Below, piece after piece: positions 8,858-17,312 of a stretch of 64,000 nt of DNA. Origin of the DNA: Acidobacteriota bacterium (GTDB taxonomy: Bacteria; Acidobacteriota; Terriglobia; Bryobacterales; Bryobacteraceae). The stretch is taken from positions 214,986 to 278,985 of the forward strand of contig JAPKYZ010000021.1 of assembly GCA_026394055.1 (NCBI GenBank), written 5' to 3'. Both the position numbers and the translations under genes were made by a program. Under the pieces are notes generated by a model, which saw nothing but the letters and a program-made list of their open reading frames with translations, was not told where the DNA came from and ran no database searches. The number at the start of each line of letters is the position of its first letter. Position 1 is the stretch's first letter.

Positions 8858-10411
8858 GTGATCCGGCCCTTCTCTCCTCTCGACTTTCTCGCCCGCTCCG
8901 CCCGCGTCTACCCGGACCGGCTGGCCCAAGTGGACGGCGCCCATCGCGTCACCTACGCCGAGTTCAACAGCCGCATCCATCGCCTCGCCTCCGCCCTACG
9001 AGCGCGCGGTGTTGAGGCCGGTGATCGAGTGGCCGTGCTGGCCCCGAACTCCGCCATGGCGCTGGAGCCCCACTACGCCGTCCCCCTAGCCGGAGCCGTG
9101 CTGGTGATGCTGAACACGCGCCTGGCCGCCGCGGAGCTGGTCTGGATCTTGAACCACTGCGGGGCCAAAGTGTTGCTGGCCGATCCGCAACTGGCCCCGT
9201 TGCTCGAACCCGTGCGCGCCGAAATGCCCGCCATCGAGCACTTCATCACCGGCTACGAAGCCCTGCTCGACGAAGGCACGGCCCCCTTCACCGACCCGCC
9301 ACCGTTCGACGAGAACGGCATGCTCGCGATCAACTACACCAGCGGCACCACCGGCTTCCCCAAAGGCGTCGTCTTCACCCACCGCGGCGCCTGGACCAAC
9401 TCGATCGGCGAAGCGCTGGAACATGGCCTCACCTCCGAAAGCGTCTATCTCTGGACGTTGCCCTTGTTCCACTGCAACGGCTGGTGCTTCTCCTGGGCAG
9501 TCACCGCGATGGGCGGCACGCACATCCTGATGCGCCAGCCAGACCCGGCGCGCGCGGTCGAACTGATCCAGGCTGAAGGGGTGACGCACCTATGCGGAGC
9601 ACCCGTCGTGGTGGCCGGCTTGGCGCAACATTGCCTCCAACGCGGCATCCACTTTGACCGGCCCCTGAAGCTGGTCACCGCCGGAGCGCCCCCAGCGCCC
9701 GCCGTCATCCGCGATGCCGAGCAGATCGGCTTTGACATCGCGCACGTCTACGGCTTGACCGAAACCTACGGCCCGCACACCATCTGCGCCTGGCGCCCCG
9801 AATGGAACTCAGGTGACGCCGCCGAACGCGCCCGCCGCCGTGCGCGCCAAGGCGTGCCTTACATCGTGGCCGGCACGGACCTCCGCGTGGTTGATGACGA
9901 GATGCACGATGTCCCCGCCGATAGCGAAACCATGGGCGAAGTGGTCATGCGCGGCAACAACGTCATGGAGGGTTACTACAACAACCCGGAAGCGACCGCC
10001 ACGGCCTTCCGCGGCGGCTGGTTCCATTCGGGCGACCTGGCCGTGGTGCACCCGGACGGCTACCTCGAGATCCGCGACCGCGGCAAGGACATCGTCATTT
10101 CCGGCGGCGAGAACATCTCGTCCATCGAAGTCGAAAAGGTTCTCTACGACCACCCAGCCGTACTCGAAGCCGCCATCGTCGCGGCGCCGGATGAAAAGTG
10201 GGGCGAAGTGCCGCTGGCCTTTGTCCTCCTGAAAGACGGCTGCTCAGCCACGGCGGCCGAGCTGATCGAGTTCTGCCGCAGCCGCCTATCGCACTTCAAG
10301 TGCCCCAAAGTAATCGAGTTCGGCCCACTACCCAAAACCGCCACCGGCAAGATCCGCAAAAACGAATTGCGCGACCGCGTGTGGGGCGGCCGCGCAAAAC
10401 GGGTGAACTAA
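8858..10411 (+). CDS. AMP-forming fatty-acid/acyl-CoA synthetase
   Basis: The 517-residue protein is an ANL-superfamily ligase that activates a carboxylic acid to its acyl-AMP and then the CoA thioester. It has the P-loop YTSGTTGFPKGVV (about residue 160), the LFHCNGWCF segment typical of medium-chain and plant AAE-type enzymes, YGLTETYGP, the hinge WFHSGDLAVVHPDGYLEIRDRGKD and the C-terminal catalytic lysine in KTATGKIRK (about residue 500). GTG is used as start, giving the standard N-terminus FSPLDFLARSARVYPDR. The exact acid is not readable. It converges with the MetE-like pseudogene, 20 bases apart. Confidence 0.92.
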   Translation: MIRPFSPLDFLARSARVYPDRLAQVDGAHRVTYAEFNSRIHRLASALRARGVEAGDRVAVLAPNSAMALEPHYAVPLAGAVLVMLNTRLAAAELVWILNHCGAKVLLADPQLAPLLEPVRAEMPAIEHFITGYEALLDEGTAPFTDPPPFDENGMLAINYTSGTTGFPKGVVFTHRGAWTNSIGEALEHGLTSESVYLWTLPLFHCNGWCFSWAVTAMGGTHILMRQPDPARAVELIQAEGVTHLCGAPVVVAGLAQHCLQRGIHFDRPLKLVTAGAPPAPAVIRDAEQIGFDIAHVYGLTETYGPHTICAWRPEWNSGDAAERARRRARQGVPYIVAGTDLRVVDDEMHDVPADSETMGEVVMRGNNVMEGYYNNPEATATAFRGGWFHSGDLAVVHPDGYLEIRDRGKDIVISGGENISSIEVEKVLYDHPAVLEAAIVAAPDEKWGEVPLAFVLLKDGCSATAAELIEFCRSRLSHFKCPKVIEFGPLPKTATGKIRKNELRDRVWGGRAKRVN

Positions 10412-10431
10412 CTGGTCTTCAGGCAGAGCGG

Positions 10432-11448
10432 CTAGCGCGCCAAATAGAGATCGCGCCCCTTCACCAAGGCAGCCATCTTGCGGTCCGCGACGCTGCGCTT
10501 CAGCATCCAGAAGCCGCAATCGGGGTGGACCCAGCCCAGGCGCCCGGGGCCGATCTGCTTTTCGATCTTCTCGATCGAACGCGCAATCTCTTCCGGGGTC
10601 TCAATGTGGTTCACCTTAACGTCCACCACACCCAGCCCGAGCACGATTTTGGGGTTGATATCCTTCAAGGCATCCAGGTCGAGATCCGGCGCCGGCCGGT
10701 GCGCCAGCTCCAGCACCAGGTGATCGCAATGCAGTGCGCTCAAGAACTCGATCAGCCGGATCCAGCTGCCTTTCTGGATGGTCTGCCCGCCGTAGTTGCC
10801 GAAGCAGAAGTGGACGGCGCGCTCCGTACCCGGCGAGATCGCATCCAGCACGACGTTCATCGCCCTCGCCGCCATCGGCGCATCATCGGGATTGCCCGGG
10901 ATGTTGGCTTCATCCACCTGAATGCAAGCGCAGGGCAACCCGCGGACCTGCCACGCCAGCACTTCGGCGATCGCCATCAGCATCTGTTCGAAATCCGGGT
11001 AGTGCCGGTCGTCGAGCGTCCGGGCCAGCATGTAGGGGCTGGTGACAGTGAACTTAAACGGTCCACCGGAAACACTGGCGGCCGCTTCGCAATCGGCCAG
11101 CAGATTCAGCGAGCCTTCGCCGATGGTGCTTTCGACCACGCCCGCGGCCTTGCGGCGGAACTACATGGTCTGCTTGCGGGCAAAATGCTCATGATCGCTA
11201 CGGCCCAGTTCGGCGCGGATGCCGGCCATGGGGCGGATGAAGTAGTCGATCATCCCGTTGGTGTCGGGGTGGTTGATGTCGAACCGGTAGAGCTCGCCGT
11301 CGGTGGGCAGGTCAATGCCGAACTGGCGCTGGATGTCGAAGACAACGCGCGTCGCGTCCTGGCGGGCCTGCTCCGAAGGGAGCGCGGCCAGCCATTCCGG
11401 GACCGGATAGCTGCCGACGGTGGTGGTTTTGATTGCGGGTGCGGACAT
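10432..11448 (-). pseudogene. Cobalamin-independent methionine synthase-like protein, interrupted by an in-frame amber codon
   Basis: Two pieces in the same reading frame together make one MetE C-terminal-like protein of about 338 codons. The first (11448..11161) starts TTTVGSYPVPEWL and ends with TAG at 11163..11161. The frame then continues at once with FRRKAAGVVEST and runs to 10432. All expected zinc ligands are present: the His and Cys of VHFCFG, Glu in LELAHRP and Cys in HPDCGFW. Full MetE is ~750 residues; this belongs to the short single-domain group of uncertain methyl acceptor. One base change (for example GAG, TAC or TGG to TAG) explains the break. The reading frame around it looks otherwise intact, so the mutation is recent, a sequencing error, or suppressed. 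Confidence 0.8.
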
Positions 11449-11575
11449 AAGACTGCGAGGGCCTTTCTAGTAAGTCAAGCTATCTCCGCGCCTCAGTGCG
11501 AGCGGGCGCGGAGTACAGGCGGAGGCGGAACCCTTGCGGTCCGCCTCCGCCGCGTCAGTAATTTAGATAAGTGAG

Positions 11576-12904
11576 TTAGACCTTTTCCGGCACCACATAG
11601 GGCGCGCGGTAAGGATTTCGCGTCATCGCCTTGTTGGCTTCGGCGTCATTGATAAACTTCCGGGTCTTGTCGTCGAAGTTCAGCTTACGGCCCAGGCGGT
11701 AGGCCATGTTGGCCAGGTGGCACATAGCGGCGGCGCGAGCGCCGATCTCGATTTCGGCGTGCAGGTCTTCAATCTTGCGCGACTTCACGCCGTCAATGAA
11801 GTTCTGCATGTGGGGCACGGTATCCCAGGGGGTGCGCTGGACCGGCTCGTCCATCACCTTCTCGCTCTTCTCGCCCTTGTAGACCTGGAAGCCGCGGTGA
11901 TCCACCGCCATCCAGCCATCGGAGCCATAGAAGATATCGCCAATGCAGTTGGGGTCGCCCGGCTGGCCGATGCCCGCTTCGGCATTGGTCAACAGACCGC
12001 GAACCTCAAACTGAGCCTGTACGCCGTCGCCCCAATCAAAGGTAGCCATCTGCGTGTTCGGCGTTTCCTGATCGTCCTCGTAAGCCAGCTTGCCGCCGGT
12101 GGAGATGACAGACTTGGGCAGCGTGGTCTTGCCCAGGCCCCACATCACAATGTCCATCTCGTGCACGCCCTGGTTGCCGATGTCGCCGTTGCCGGTGTCC
12201 CAGAACCAGTGCCAGTTATAGCGGAAGCGTAGCTCGTTGTAAGCGCGCATCGGGGCGGGGCCTAGGAACAGATCCCAGTTCAATCCCGCCGGCGTCGGCT
12301 CATCCGCCTTATGCCCGATCGACTTACGGCGCTTGAAGCAAAGACCCTTGGCCATATACACCTTGCCAATGACGCCTTCGCGCAACAACTGCATCGCCTT
12401 CATCTTGTGCGGCGTCGAACGCGATTGCGATCCGATCTGCACCATGCGCCCGTACTTACGCGCGGCGGCCACCATCTGGTAACCCTCAAACATGTTGTAG
12501 CTGGCCGGCTTCTCGCAATACACATCCTTGCCCGCCTGCATCGCCCAAATGGAGCCGAGCGCGTGCCAGTGGTTGGGCGTCGCAAAGCTGACCGCCTGCA
12601 CTTCCTTATCCTCAAACAGCTTTCGCATGTCGGCATAGCCCTTGGGGGTGGGGTTGGCGCCGCCCTTGGCCACCTTGGTCTGGCCGCGTTCGAGCGCCGC
12701 CTGATTGACATCGCACAGCGCTACAATCTGGGCGCCGGGGATGTTCAGGTAGTAGTCCATGTGGTTGTTGCCACGGCCACCCAGACCGGTGACCGCCACG
12801 CCCACACGGTCATTGGCCCCCAAGATGGGGCGGGCAGCAGTAGCCAAAGCAGCAGAAGCCTGCACAAAGCGGCGGCGGGAAGTGGAGCCAGGATTGAGGT
12901 TCAT
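11576..12904 (-). CDS. TAT-exported Gfo/Idh/MocA family oxidoreductase
   Basis: The 442-residue protein begins with a twin-arginine signal (SRRRFVQASAALATAARP), so it is exported folded. The Rossmann fold follows (VGVAVTGLGGRGNNHMDYY), then FATPNHWHAL and the family motif CEKPAS around residue 128, where the Lys normally takes part in catalysis. The C-terminal part fits the usual Gfo/Idh/MocA substrate domain. Family members oxidise sugars or related polyols with NAD(P); TAT-exported copies are abundant in Acidobacteria and Planctomycetes and may use tightly bound cofactor. The substrate is unknown. A REPIN-like repeat pair lies between its start and the next gene. Confidence 0.9.
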   Translation of the reverse strand: MNLNPGSTSRRRFVQASAALATAARPILGANDRVGVAVTGLGGRGNNHMDYYLNIPGAQIVALCDVNQAALERGQTKVAKGGANPTPKGYADMRKLFEDKEVQAVSFATPNHWHALGSIWAMQAGKDVYCEKPASYNMFEGYQMVAAARKYGRMVQIGSQSRSTPHKMKAMQLLREGVIGKVYMAKGLCFKRRKSIGHKADEPTPAGLNWDLFLGPAPMRAYNELRFRYNWHWFWDTGNGDIGNQGVHEMDIVMWGLGKTTLPKSVISTGGKLAYEDDQETPNTQMATFDWGDGVQAQFEVRGLLTNAEAGIGQPGDPNCIGDIFYGSDGWMAVDHRGFQVYKGEKSEKVMDEPVQRTPWDTVPHMQNFIDGVKSRKIEDLHAEIEIGARAAAMCHLANMAYRLGRKLNFDDKTRKFINDAEANKAMTRNPYRAPYVVPEKV

Positions 12905-12962
12905 ACGGTGGAAACCGAACTGATTGTATCAATCCTGGATGGAGGCGGTGCACCGCGTCGCC

Positions 12963-13029
12963 AGCCCCATGCGTCAGCTTGGGGCTTCTTCGCGAGCATG
13001 AAAAAAGCCCCAAGCTCACGCATGGGGCT
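12963..13029. repeat. REPIN-like inverted pair of a 24-bp palindromic repeat
   Basis: Two copies of a 24-base imperfect palindrome (AGCCCCA - ten variable bases - TGGGGCT) stand in opposite orientation at 12963..12986 and 13006..13029, with a 19-base loop. They pair over 24 bp with one mismatch. The same element occurs at 15350..15373 and 23785..23887. All three loci lie just past the stop codon of a minus-strand gene, so they may also end transcripts. Confidence 0.85.
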
Positions 13030-13053
13030 GATGTAGTACCAAAAATTGAAAAG

Positions 13054-13422
13054 CTATTCCGGCTCGTGGGCGGAAAACTGGGGTTGCGGGGGGTTCAGCT
13101 TGATTTCGATCGTCCGCTCTTCTTCGTCCACTTCAAAGGTCTGGCCGAAGGTTTGGTAGCCTTTGGCGATCACCTGGATGCGGATCTTACCTTGCGGGAC
13201 GGTGGGGATGCGGGCGACGCCGTCCTGGTTGGTGCGGACTTCCCAGTTGGTGATGATCTTCTTGCCCAACTTCACGACCGACCTGCCCTCGATGAAGCGC
13301 ACCACGACAGCGGCCCGATCAATCGGCTTGCCGCCCAACGTCTTGACGTCGATGCGGAGCCGCGTCATGGGGGCGTCGGCCAACAGGGGAAGCGACAAAA
13401 GCAGAGCTAACAAAAACCGCAT
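13054..13422 (-). CDS. Small secreted carboxypeptidase-regulatory-like (transthyretin-fold) protein
   Basis: The 122-residue product has a signal peptide (MRFLLALLLSLPLLADA). The mature part MTRLRIDVKTLGGKPIDRA...VRTNQDGVARIPTVPQGKIRIQVIAKGYQTF follows the pattern of a CarboxypepD_reg/transthyretin-like beta-sandwich: a short prealbumin-like fold seen as an N-terminal module in TonB receptors, here standing alone. It probably sits in the periplasm and binds a partner or carbohydrate. It is bounded by repeat sequences on both sides and has no obvious operon partner. Family assignment is by pattern; function is unknown. Confidence 0.7.
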   Translation of the reverse strand: MRFLLALLLSLPLLADAPMTRLRIDVKTLGGKPIDRAAVVVRFIEGRSVVKLGKKIITNWEVRTNQDGVARIPTVPQGKIRIQVIAKGYQTFGQTFEVDEEERTIEIKLNPPQPQFSAHEPE

Positions 13423-13462
13423 GTTTTGATTATCCCAATTCGCGGCCCGTTTTTCCTACGAA

Positions 13463-13600
13463 GCCGCCAAGACGCAAAGAATGCTCCAACGGGTGATGTC
13501 GTAGGACGCCTCGGACCGAGCCCCGGCCTGCAGGAGGGGCCTCTCCCATCGCACCCGCACTTGTCCTTCATTTTGCTCTTCGTCTTTGCGCCTTGGCGCC
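13463..13600. repeat. Inverted pair of the CGCCAAGACGCAAAG-type repeat
   Basis: A 17-base sequence GCCGCCAAGACGCAAAG at 13463..13479 recurs in reverse orientation at 13584..13600 with about 15 of 17 matches. Similar sequences are scattered between genes in several bacterial phyla. The pair flanks ~100 bases with no convincing gene and fills most of the gap between the small secreted protein and the DCC protein gene. Confidence 0.55.
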
Positions 13601-13633
13601 TTTGCGGGACCATCAACGTCCGCCCATGCAGGC

Positions 13634-13960
13634 CTAGCCAATATCGCAGCGGTCGCCACCCAGCCGGTACCGGTTGGCGGCGATCCAGCGGTAGACCCGG
13701 TCGCCGATGGGGTCAAAGATGGGCAGCATCGCAAGAGCCGGCAGCACCAGCAGCCAGATCAGCGGCAGCTTCAGCGCAATGGCCTTGACGGCCTGCCAGT
13801 AGATCAGCCGCTGGCCACCTTTTTCGACCACGATGCTGCCCTGCGCTTCGGTGTTGGGCACCCACCGCGTAAGCTTCAGCCAATCCAGCGCTTCGCCCAT
13901 TCGCCGCGAGCGTTGGCAGAACGTGCAGCGGCCATCGTAGAGAACGGTCATGGCGGTCAT
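13634..13960 (-). CDS. DCC-family (DUF393) thiol-disulfide oxidoreductase-like protein
   Basis: The 108-residue protein opens with VLYDGRCTFCQRS, the YDGxCxxC motif that names the DCC family, thought to have a thioredoxin-like redox fold. A hydrophobic segment (KLPLIWLLVLPALAMLPIF) in the middle may touch the membrane. Its ATG overlaps the hpnE stop (ATGA, 13960..13957), so it is translated with hpnE. The tie to hopanoid synthesis is not known from the family; the coupling is the only hint. An internal Met at 13951 is an alternative start. Confidence 0.85.
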   Translation of the reverse strand: MTAMTVLYDGRCTFCQRSRRMGEALDWLKLTRWVPNTEAQGSIVVEKGGQRLIYWQAVKAIALKLPLIWLLVLPALAMLPIFDPIGDRVYRWIAANRYRLGGDRCDIG

Positions 13961-15204
13961 GCGATGTCCGGCAGCAGAAATTTCTTGCCACTCACCGCCT
14001 CAGCGGCGATGTAGCCGCTGCGGACGGCGCCTTCCATGGTCGCTGGCCAGCCGGAGCGGGTCCAGTCACCGGCCAGAAAGACGTTGGGCTCGGCCGTGCG
14101 GACGTCCGGGCGCAGCAGCTCCGCGGCGGGACTGGCGGAGAACGTCGCCCGAGCTTCCTTCACCACGTGCGCCTTGATCAGCTTCGCCTCGCGCACCAAC
14201 GGCAGAAACTCCGCCAGATCGCGCACGGCCAAGTCGATCACCTCCTGCCGCGGCATTTCGAGCAACGAGCGCGAGGCGCTGACCACCACCTGCAGATAGT
14301 CGCCGGAGCCTTTGGTGAAGAACCATTGCATGGTGCGATCAAGCAGCGTGCCGTGCGGCAGATCGGTGACGGGCCGGTCAAACCAGAGGTGGATGCCGGT
14401 GATGGGCGAATAGTCAAAGCCGCGCGCGGGCTCGACGGGCAGGGCCGAGACGTAGGCGTCAGCGGTCTTGAGTTCGCCGTTGACGCGGACGCCCGCGCCG
14501 CTGAACTCGTCAACACGCGCGCGCAAGTGGATGCGCACGGTCGGGTAGCGGCTCCAGGCCTCGCTTGAATAGAGGCTGCCGAGCGGTACGTTAGGGATGC
14601 CCATCTCATAGGAGTCGCGGGCAGCGAGAAAGCCCAGCCAGAAGACCTGGAAGCCGTGGATGGCGGCCATGCGGTCCAGCTCCTCATTGATGGCGCTCAC
14701 CAGGACCTGCCGCCAGAAACGCTCGATCAAGCGCGCGGGCTGCTTCTTTTCCTGGAGCCACTGGAGCATCGTGATCTGCGCCAAGTCCGTGCGCGAGGTG
14801 CGCTCCATTTGTAGCGCCAGCAGCGCGCGGCCGAGCGCTAGTTTTTCGCCGAGCGAGAGCCAGGTGGCTTTCAGGAACGATTCCGTGAAGTGCAGCGGCT
14901 TGGGGAAGTGCCCCGCTTCAAGCGTCGAGGTGCGGCCGCCGGGTTCGATGAAGTAGAACCGCTTGTGCCACCCGATGCGGTCTGCAACTTTCAGGCGGCC
15001 ATAAAAATCGAGCAGGTTGACGCAGCACTTCAGCAAAATGTGCTGGCAGTTGTCGATGTGTTCGCCACCGACGTCGTAGGACGTGGCCCGGCCACCCAGG
15101 AAGGGCCGAGCTTCATAGAGATCCACCGAATAGCCCGCATCGCCCAGCGCCGCCGCGCAGGCCAGGCCCGCCAATCCGCCACCCGCAATGATTACTGAGG
15201 GCAT
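13957..15204 (-). CDS. hpnE: Hydroxysqualene dehydroxylase
   Basis: The 415-residue FAD protein carries the amino-oxidase/phytoene-desaturase-like start IIAGGGLAGLACAAALGDAG and the family-typical DNCQHILLKCC, FHFTES-like (PLHFTESFLKATWLSL) and VFLAGDWTRSGWPATMEGAVRSG segments. HpnE reduces hydroxysqualene to squalene in the HpnCDE route that feeds hopanoid synthesis; hopanoids are common membrane lipids in Acidobacteria. The partners hpnC and hpnD are not in the window, and the upstream gap holds a single REP-like repeat. The gene overlaps the downstream DCC gene by four bases. Confidence 0.9.
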   Translation of the reverse strand: MPSVIIAGGGLAGLACAAALGDAGYSVDLYEARPFLGGRATSYDVGGEHIDNCQHILLKCCVNLLDFYGRLKVADRIGWHKRFYFIEPGGRTSTLEAGHFPKPLHFTESFLKATWLSLGEKLALGRALLALQMERTSRTDLAQITMLQWLQEKKQPARLIERFWRQVLVSAINEELDRMAAIHGFQVFWLGFLAARDSYEMGIPNVPLGSLYSSEAWSRYPTVRIHLRARVDEFSGAGVRVNGELKTADAYVSALPVEPARGFDYSPITGIHLWFDRPVTDLPHGTLLDRTMQWFFTKGSGDYLQVVVSASRSLLEMPRQEVIDLAVRDLAEFLPLVREAKLIKAHVVKEARATFSASPAAELLRPDVRTAEPNVFLAGDWTRSGWPATMEGAVRSGYIAAEAVSGKKFLLPDIA

Positions 15205-15349
15205 GGGCTGGCTTTCGGGTGCTGGGTTGGGGCGGAGAAGTACGACATGGGCCGGTGCTGGAGACGATCTAATTGTTCGATGAGAGATCGCGCGCTTAGT
15301 TCCAGTTTAGTTGGGCGAAGCGGCGAGCGGCTTCCCGTTGTCAGGTAGA

Positions 15350-15373
15350 AGCCCCACGCTTACGCATGGGGCT
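15350..15373. repeat. Single copy of the REP-like palindromic repeat
   Basis: AGCCCCA and TGGGGCT arms around ACGCTTACGC-type centre form an imperfect palindrome closely related to the copies at 12963..13029 and 23785..23887. It lies 20 bases past the stop of the S9 peptidase gene on the minus strand. Confidence 0.75.
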
Positions 15374-15392
15374 GGGGCGGCGCGGGCAGCAG

Positions 15393-17312
15393 CTATTGCA
15401 GGTGCTTCTCCACCCAGCCGATATGGCGCTCCATGATGTTCTGCACGAACTTGGGCTCCTGGGGCCCGTGTTGGGTGCGCGGGTAGGTGACCATCTGGGT
15501 CTCAATGCCGCGGCGCTTCAGGGCGCTGTAGAACTCCATCCCCTGCGACGGAGGCACGCGCGGATCGATGGCGCCGTGCAGCACCAGCAGCGGCGTGGTG
15601 GCTTTGCTGACGTGATAAAGCGGGGAGCGTTCGATGTAGAGCTGCGGCGTCTGCCACGGGCTGCCATCGAAGTAGTCATCGAGCACAGAGGGGATGTCGT
15701 TGGTGCCCCACATGCTGATCAAGTTGGTGAGACCGGCACCAGCGGCGGCGGCCTTGAAGCGCGTGGTTTGGGTGACGGTCCAAAACGTCATGTAGCCGCC
15801 GTAGCTCCAGCCCATGACGGCCATCTTCGCGGGGTCGGCGATGCCATCGGCAATCACTTTGTCGACACCAGTCATGATGTCGTTGTAGTCCAGCGTGCCC
15901 CACTCTTTGAAGACGCCCGCTTGAAACTTGTTGCCGTACGCAGTGGAGCCGCGCGGGTTGGGCCGCAGCACCGCCCAGCCTTTGGCGGCGAAGCTGGCAA
16001 TGGGGTACAGGCCGGGGCCGGCGATGTAGTTTTCGCCAAAGACACCGGAGGGGCCACCGTGGATGTTCAGCACCAGCGGGTAGCGCTTGCCCGCTTCATA
16101 GCCCACCGGCAGCGTGAGCACGCCTTCCACCTCCAGGCCATCATTCGACTTCCAGCTGATCACTTTGGTTGCACCCAACGTATGTGTAGGAGCCGCTTCA
16201 TTCGCATTGCTCAGCTTCATTGCCGCGGGTGGCGACACCGAGAGCGAGTACGCTTCCGGCGCCTGCTCCGGCGTCTGGTAGGCGGCACACAGCACACTGC
16301 CATCGGCGGACATCTTGGGCGCGGAGAAGACGCCCCGCGGCGGCGTGTAGAGCACGGTGGGCGGGCCATCCACCGGCATACGGTAAACGGCGCTGCGGGT
16401 CTTGCGCGGCTCAAAGACCAGCATGCCCGTGGAATCGGGCAGCCAGTCCATCAACTGCGGCGTCTCGTTTTCAGTGGCGGGCAATTCACGGACGTCGCCC
16501 GTCGCGCGGGTGAGCAGCGCGACGCGGGAGCCGTTCAAGCGCTTGGCATTCGTATTGCGGACAAACGCGACATAGCGGCCATCAGGCGAATAACGCGGCT
16601 GGCCTTCAGTGGCGCCGGTGGCCACTAGGCGCGTGACGGCGCCGCTTTCCACCACCACTTCGGCGATGTCGCTCTTGCGGGCGTCATCGGCGTCGGGGTT
16701 GGGGCGGATCTCAAAAGCGATGCGGCGCGAATCGGGGGACCAATCAATCCCCCCCACATTCTCAGCACCGGTGGTGAGCTTCTTCAGTTCGCCCTTGCCT
16801 GCAGCGCTGGTCACCCAGAGGATACCGTTGCGGGGATTTTCGTCGACCACCGTGAAGTCGCGCTTTTCGCGGACGCGGCGCTCGCGGTCCGCATCGGCGG
16901 GCGCGGCAACGATGGCCAGCCACTTGCCGTCGGGCGAAAGCTGATAGCTTGCAAAGCCATCGGGCAGGCTGGTGATCTTCTCAGCCTCACCACCGGCAAT
17001 GGCAATGCGGTAGATCTGCCGCTTGCCGTCGCGGTCACTGGCGAAATAAAGGCTCTGCGAATCGGTGGACCACTGGGGCGCATTCGCGCTCTTGTCACCA
17101 CGGGTGAGCTGCTGGCGACGCGAGCCGTCAATGGGGCCCACCCAGATGTGGGTCCGCTGCTCGCTCTTGTCGGTGTCGATGACGGCGCGTGTCTGCGTCC
17201 AGGCGGCCCAGCGGGCATTGGGGGAAGGCACCACGTCGCCCACCGTGACAATCTTCATCTGCTCGGCCGGGGTCCATTGCGCCAGCAGGAGAAAAACAAA
17301 GTTAGCGTACAT
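15393..17312 (-). CDS. Secreted S9 prolyl-oligopeptidase-family peptidase (copy 2)
   Basis: The 639-residue protein has a short signal-like start (MYANFVFLLLAQW), an N-terminal TolB/DPP-IV-like beta-propeller (repeated PDGRYVAFVR, SPDSRRIAFE) and a C-terminal alpha/beta hydrolase. The catalytic Ser lies in GWSYGGYMTF, the Asp in HGAIDPRVP and the His in RTQHGPQEP. It belongs to the acylaminoacyl-peptidase/DPP-like S9 group that releases N-terminal blocked residues or dipeptides from peptides, probably in the periplasm. Its start overlaps the end of the neighbouring S9 gene by 11 bases; the two are clear paralogues (both begin ..LAQWTPE/A and share TRAVxxTDKSE), so they arose by tandem duplication and form an operon. 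Confidence 0.92.
   Translation of the reverse strand: MYANFVFLLLAQWTPAEQMKIVTVGDVVPSPNARWAAWTQTRAVIDTDKSEQRTHIWVGPIDGSRRQQLTRGDKSANAPQWSTDSQSLYFASDRDGKRQIYRIAIAGGEAEKITSLPDGFASYQLSPDGKWLAIVAAPADADRERRVREKRDFTVVDENPRNGILWVTSAAGKGELKKLTTGAENVGGIDWSPDSRRIAFEIRPNPDADDARKSDIAEVVVESGAVTRLVATGATEGQPRYSPDGRYVAFVRNTNAKRLNGSRVALLTRATGDVRELPATENETPQLMDWLPDSTGMLVFEPRKTRSAVYRMPVDGPPTVLYTPPRGVFSAPKMSADGSVLCAAYQTPEQAPEAYSLSVSPPAAMKLSNANEAAPTHTLGATKVISWKSNDGLEVEGVLTLPVGYEAGKRYPLVLNIHGGPSGVFGENYIAGPGLYPIASFAAKGWAVLRPNPRGSTAYGNKFQAGVFKEWGTLDYNDIMTGVDKVIADGIADPAKMAVMGWSYGGYMTFWTVTQTTRFKAAAAGAGLTNLISMWGTNDIPSVLDDYFDGSPWQTPQLYIERSPLYHVSKATTPLLVLHGAIDPRVPPSQGMEFYSALKRRGIETQMVTYPRTQHGPQEPKFVQNIMERHIGWVEKHLQ

Noticed and set aside
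11161..11163. Pyrrolysine or selenocysteine readthrough at the TAG
   Set aside because: The family does not use pyrrolysine, there is no sign of a pyl system, and TAG is not the selenocysteine codon.
10198..11574. A 458-codon plus-strand frame across the acyl-CoA synthetase end and the MetE-like gene
   Set aside because: It is the complement of the MetE-like reading frame and shows no protein family; the minus-strand reading has all zinc ligands.
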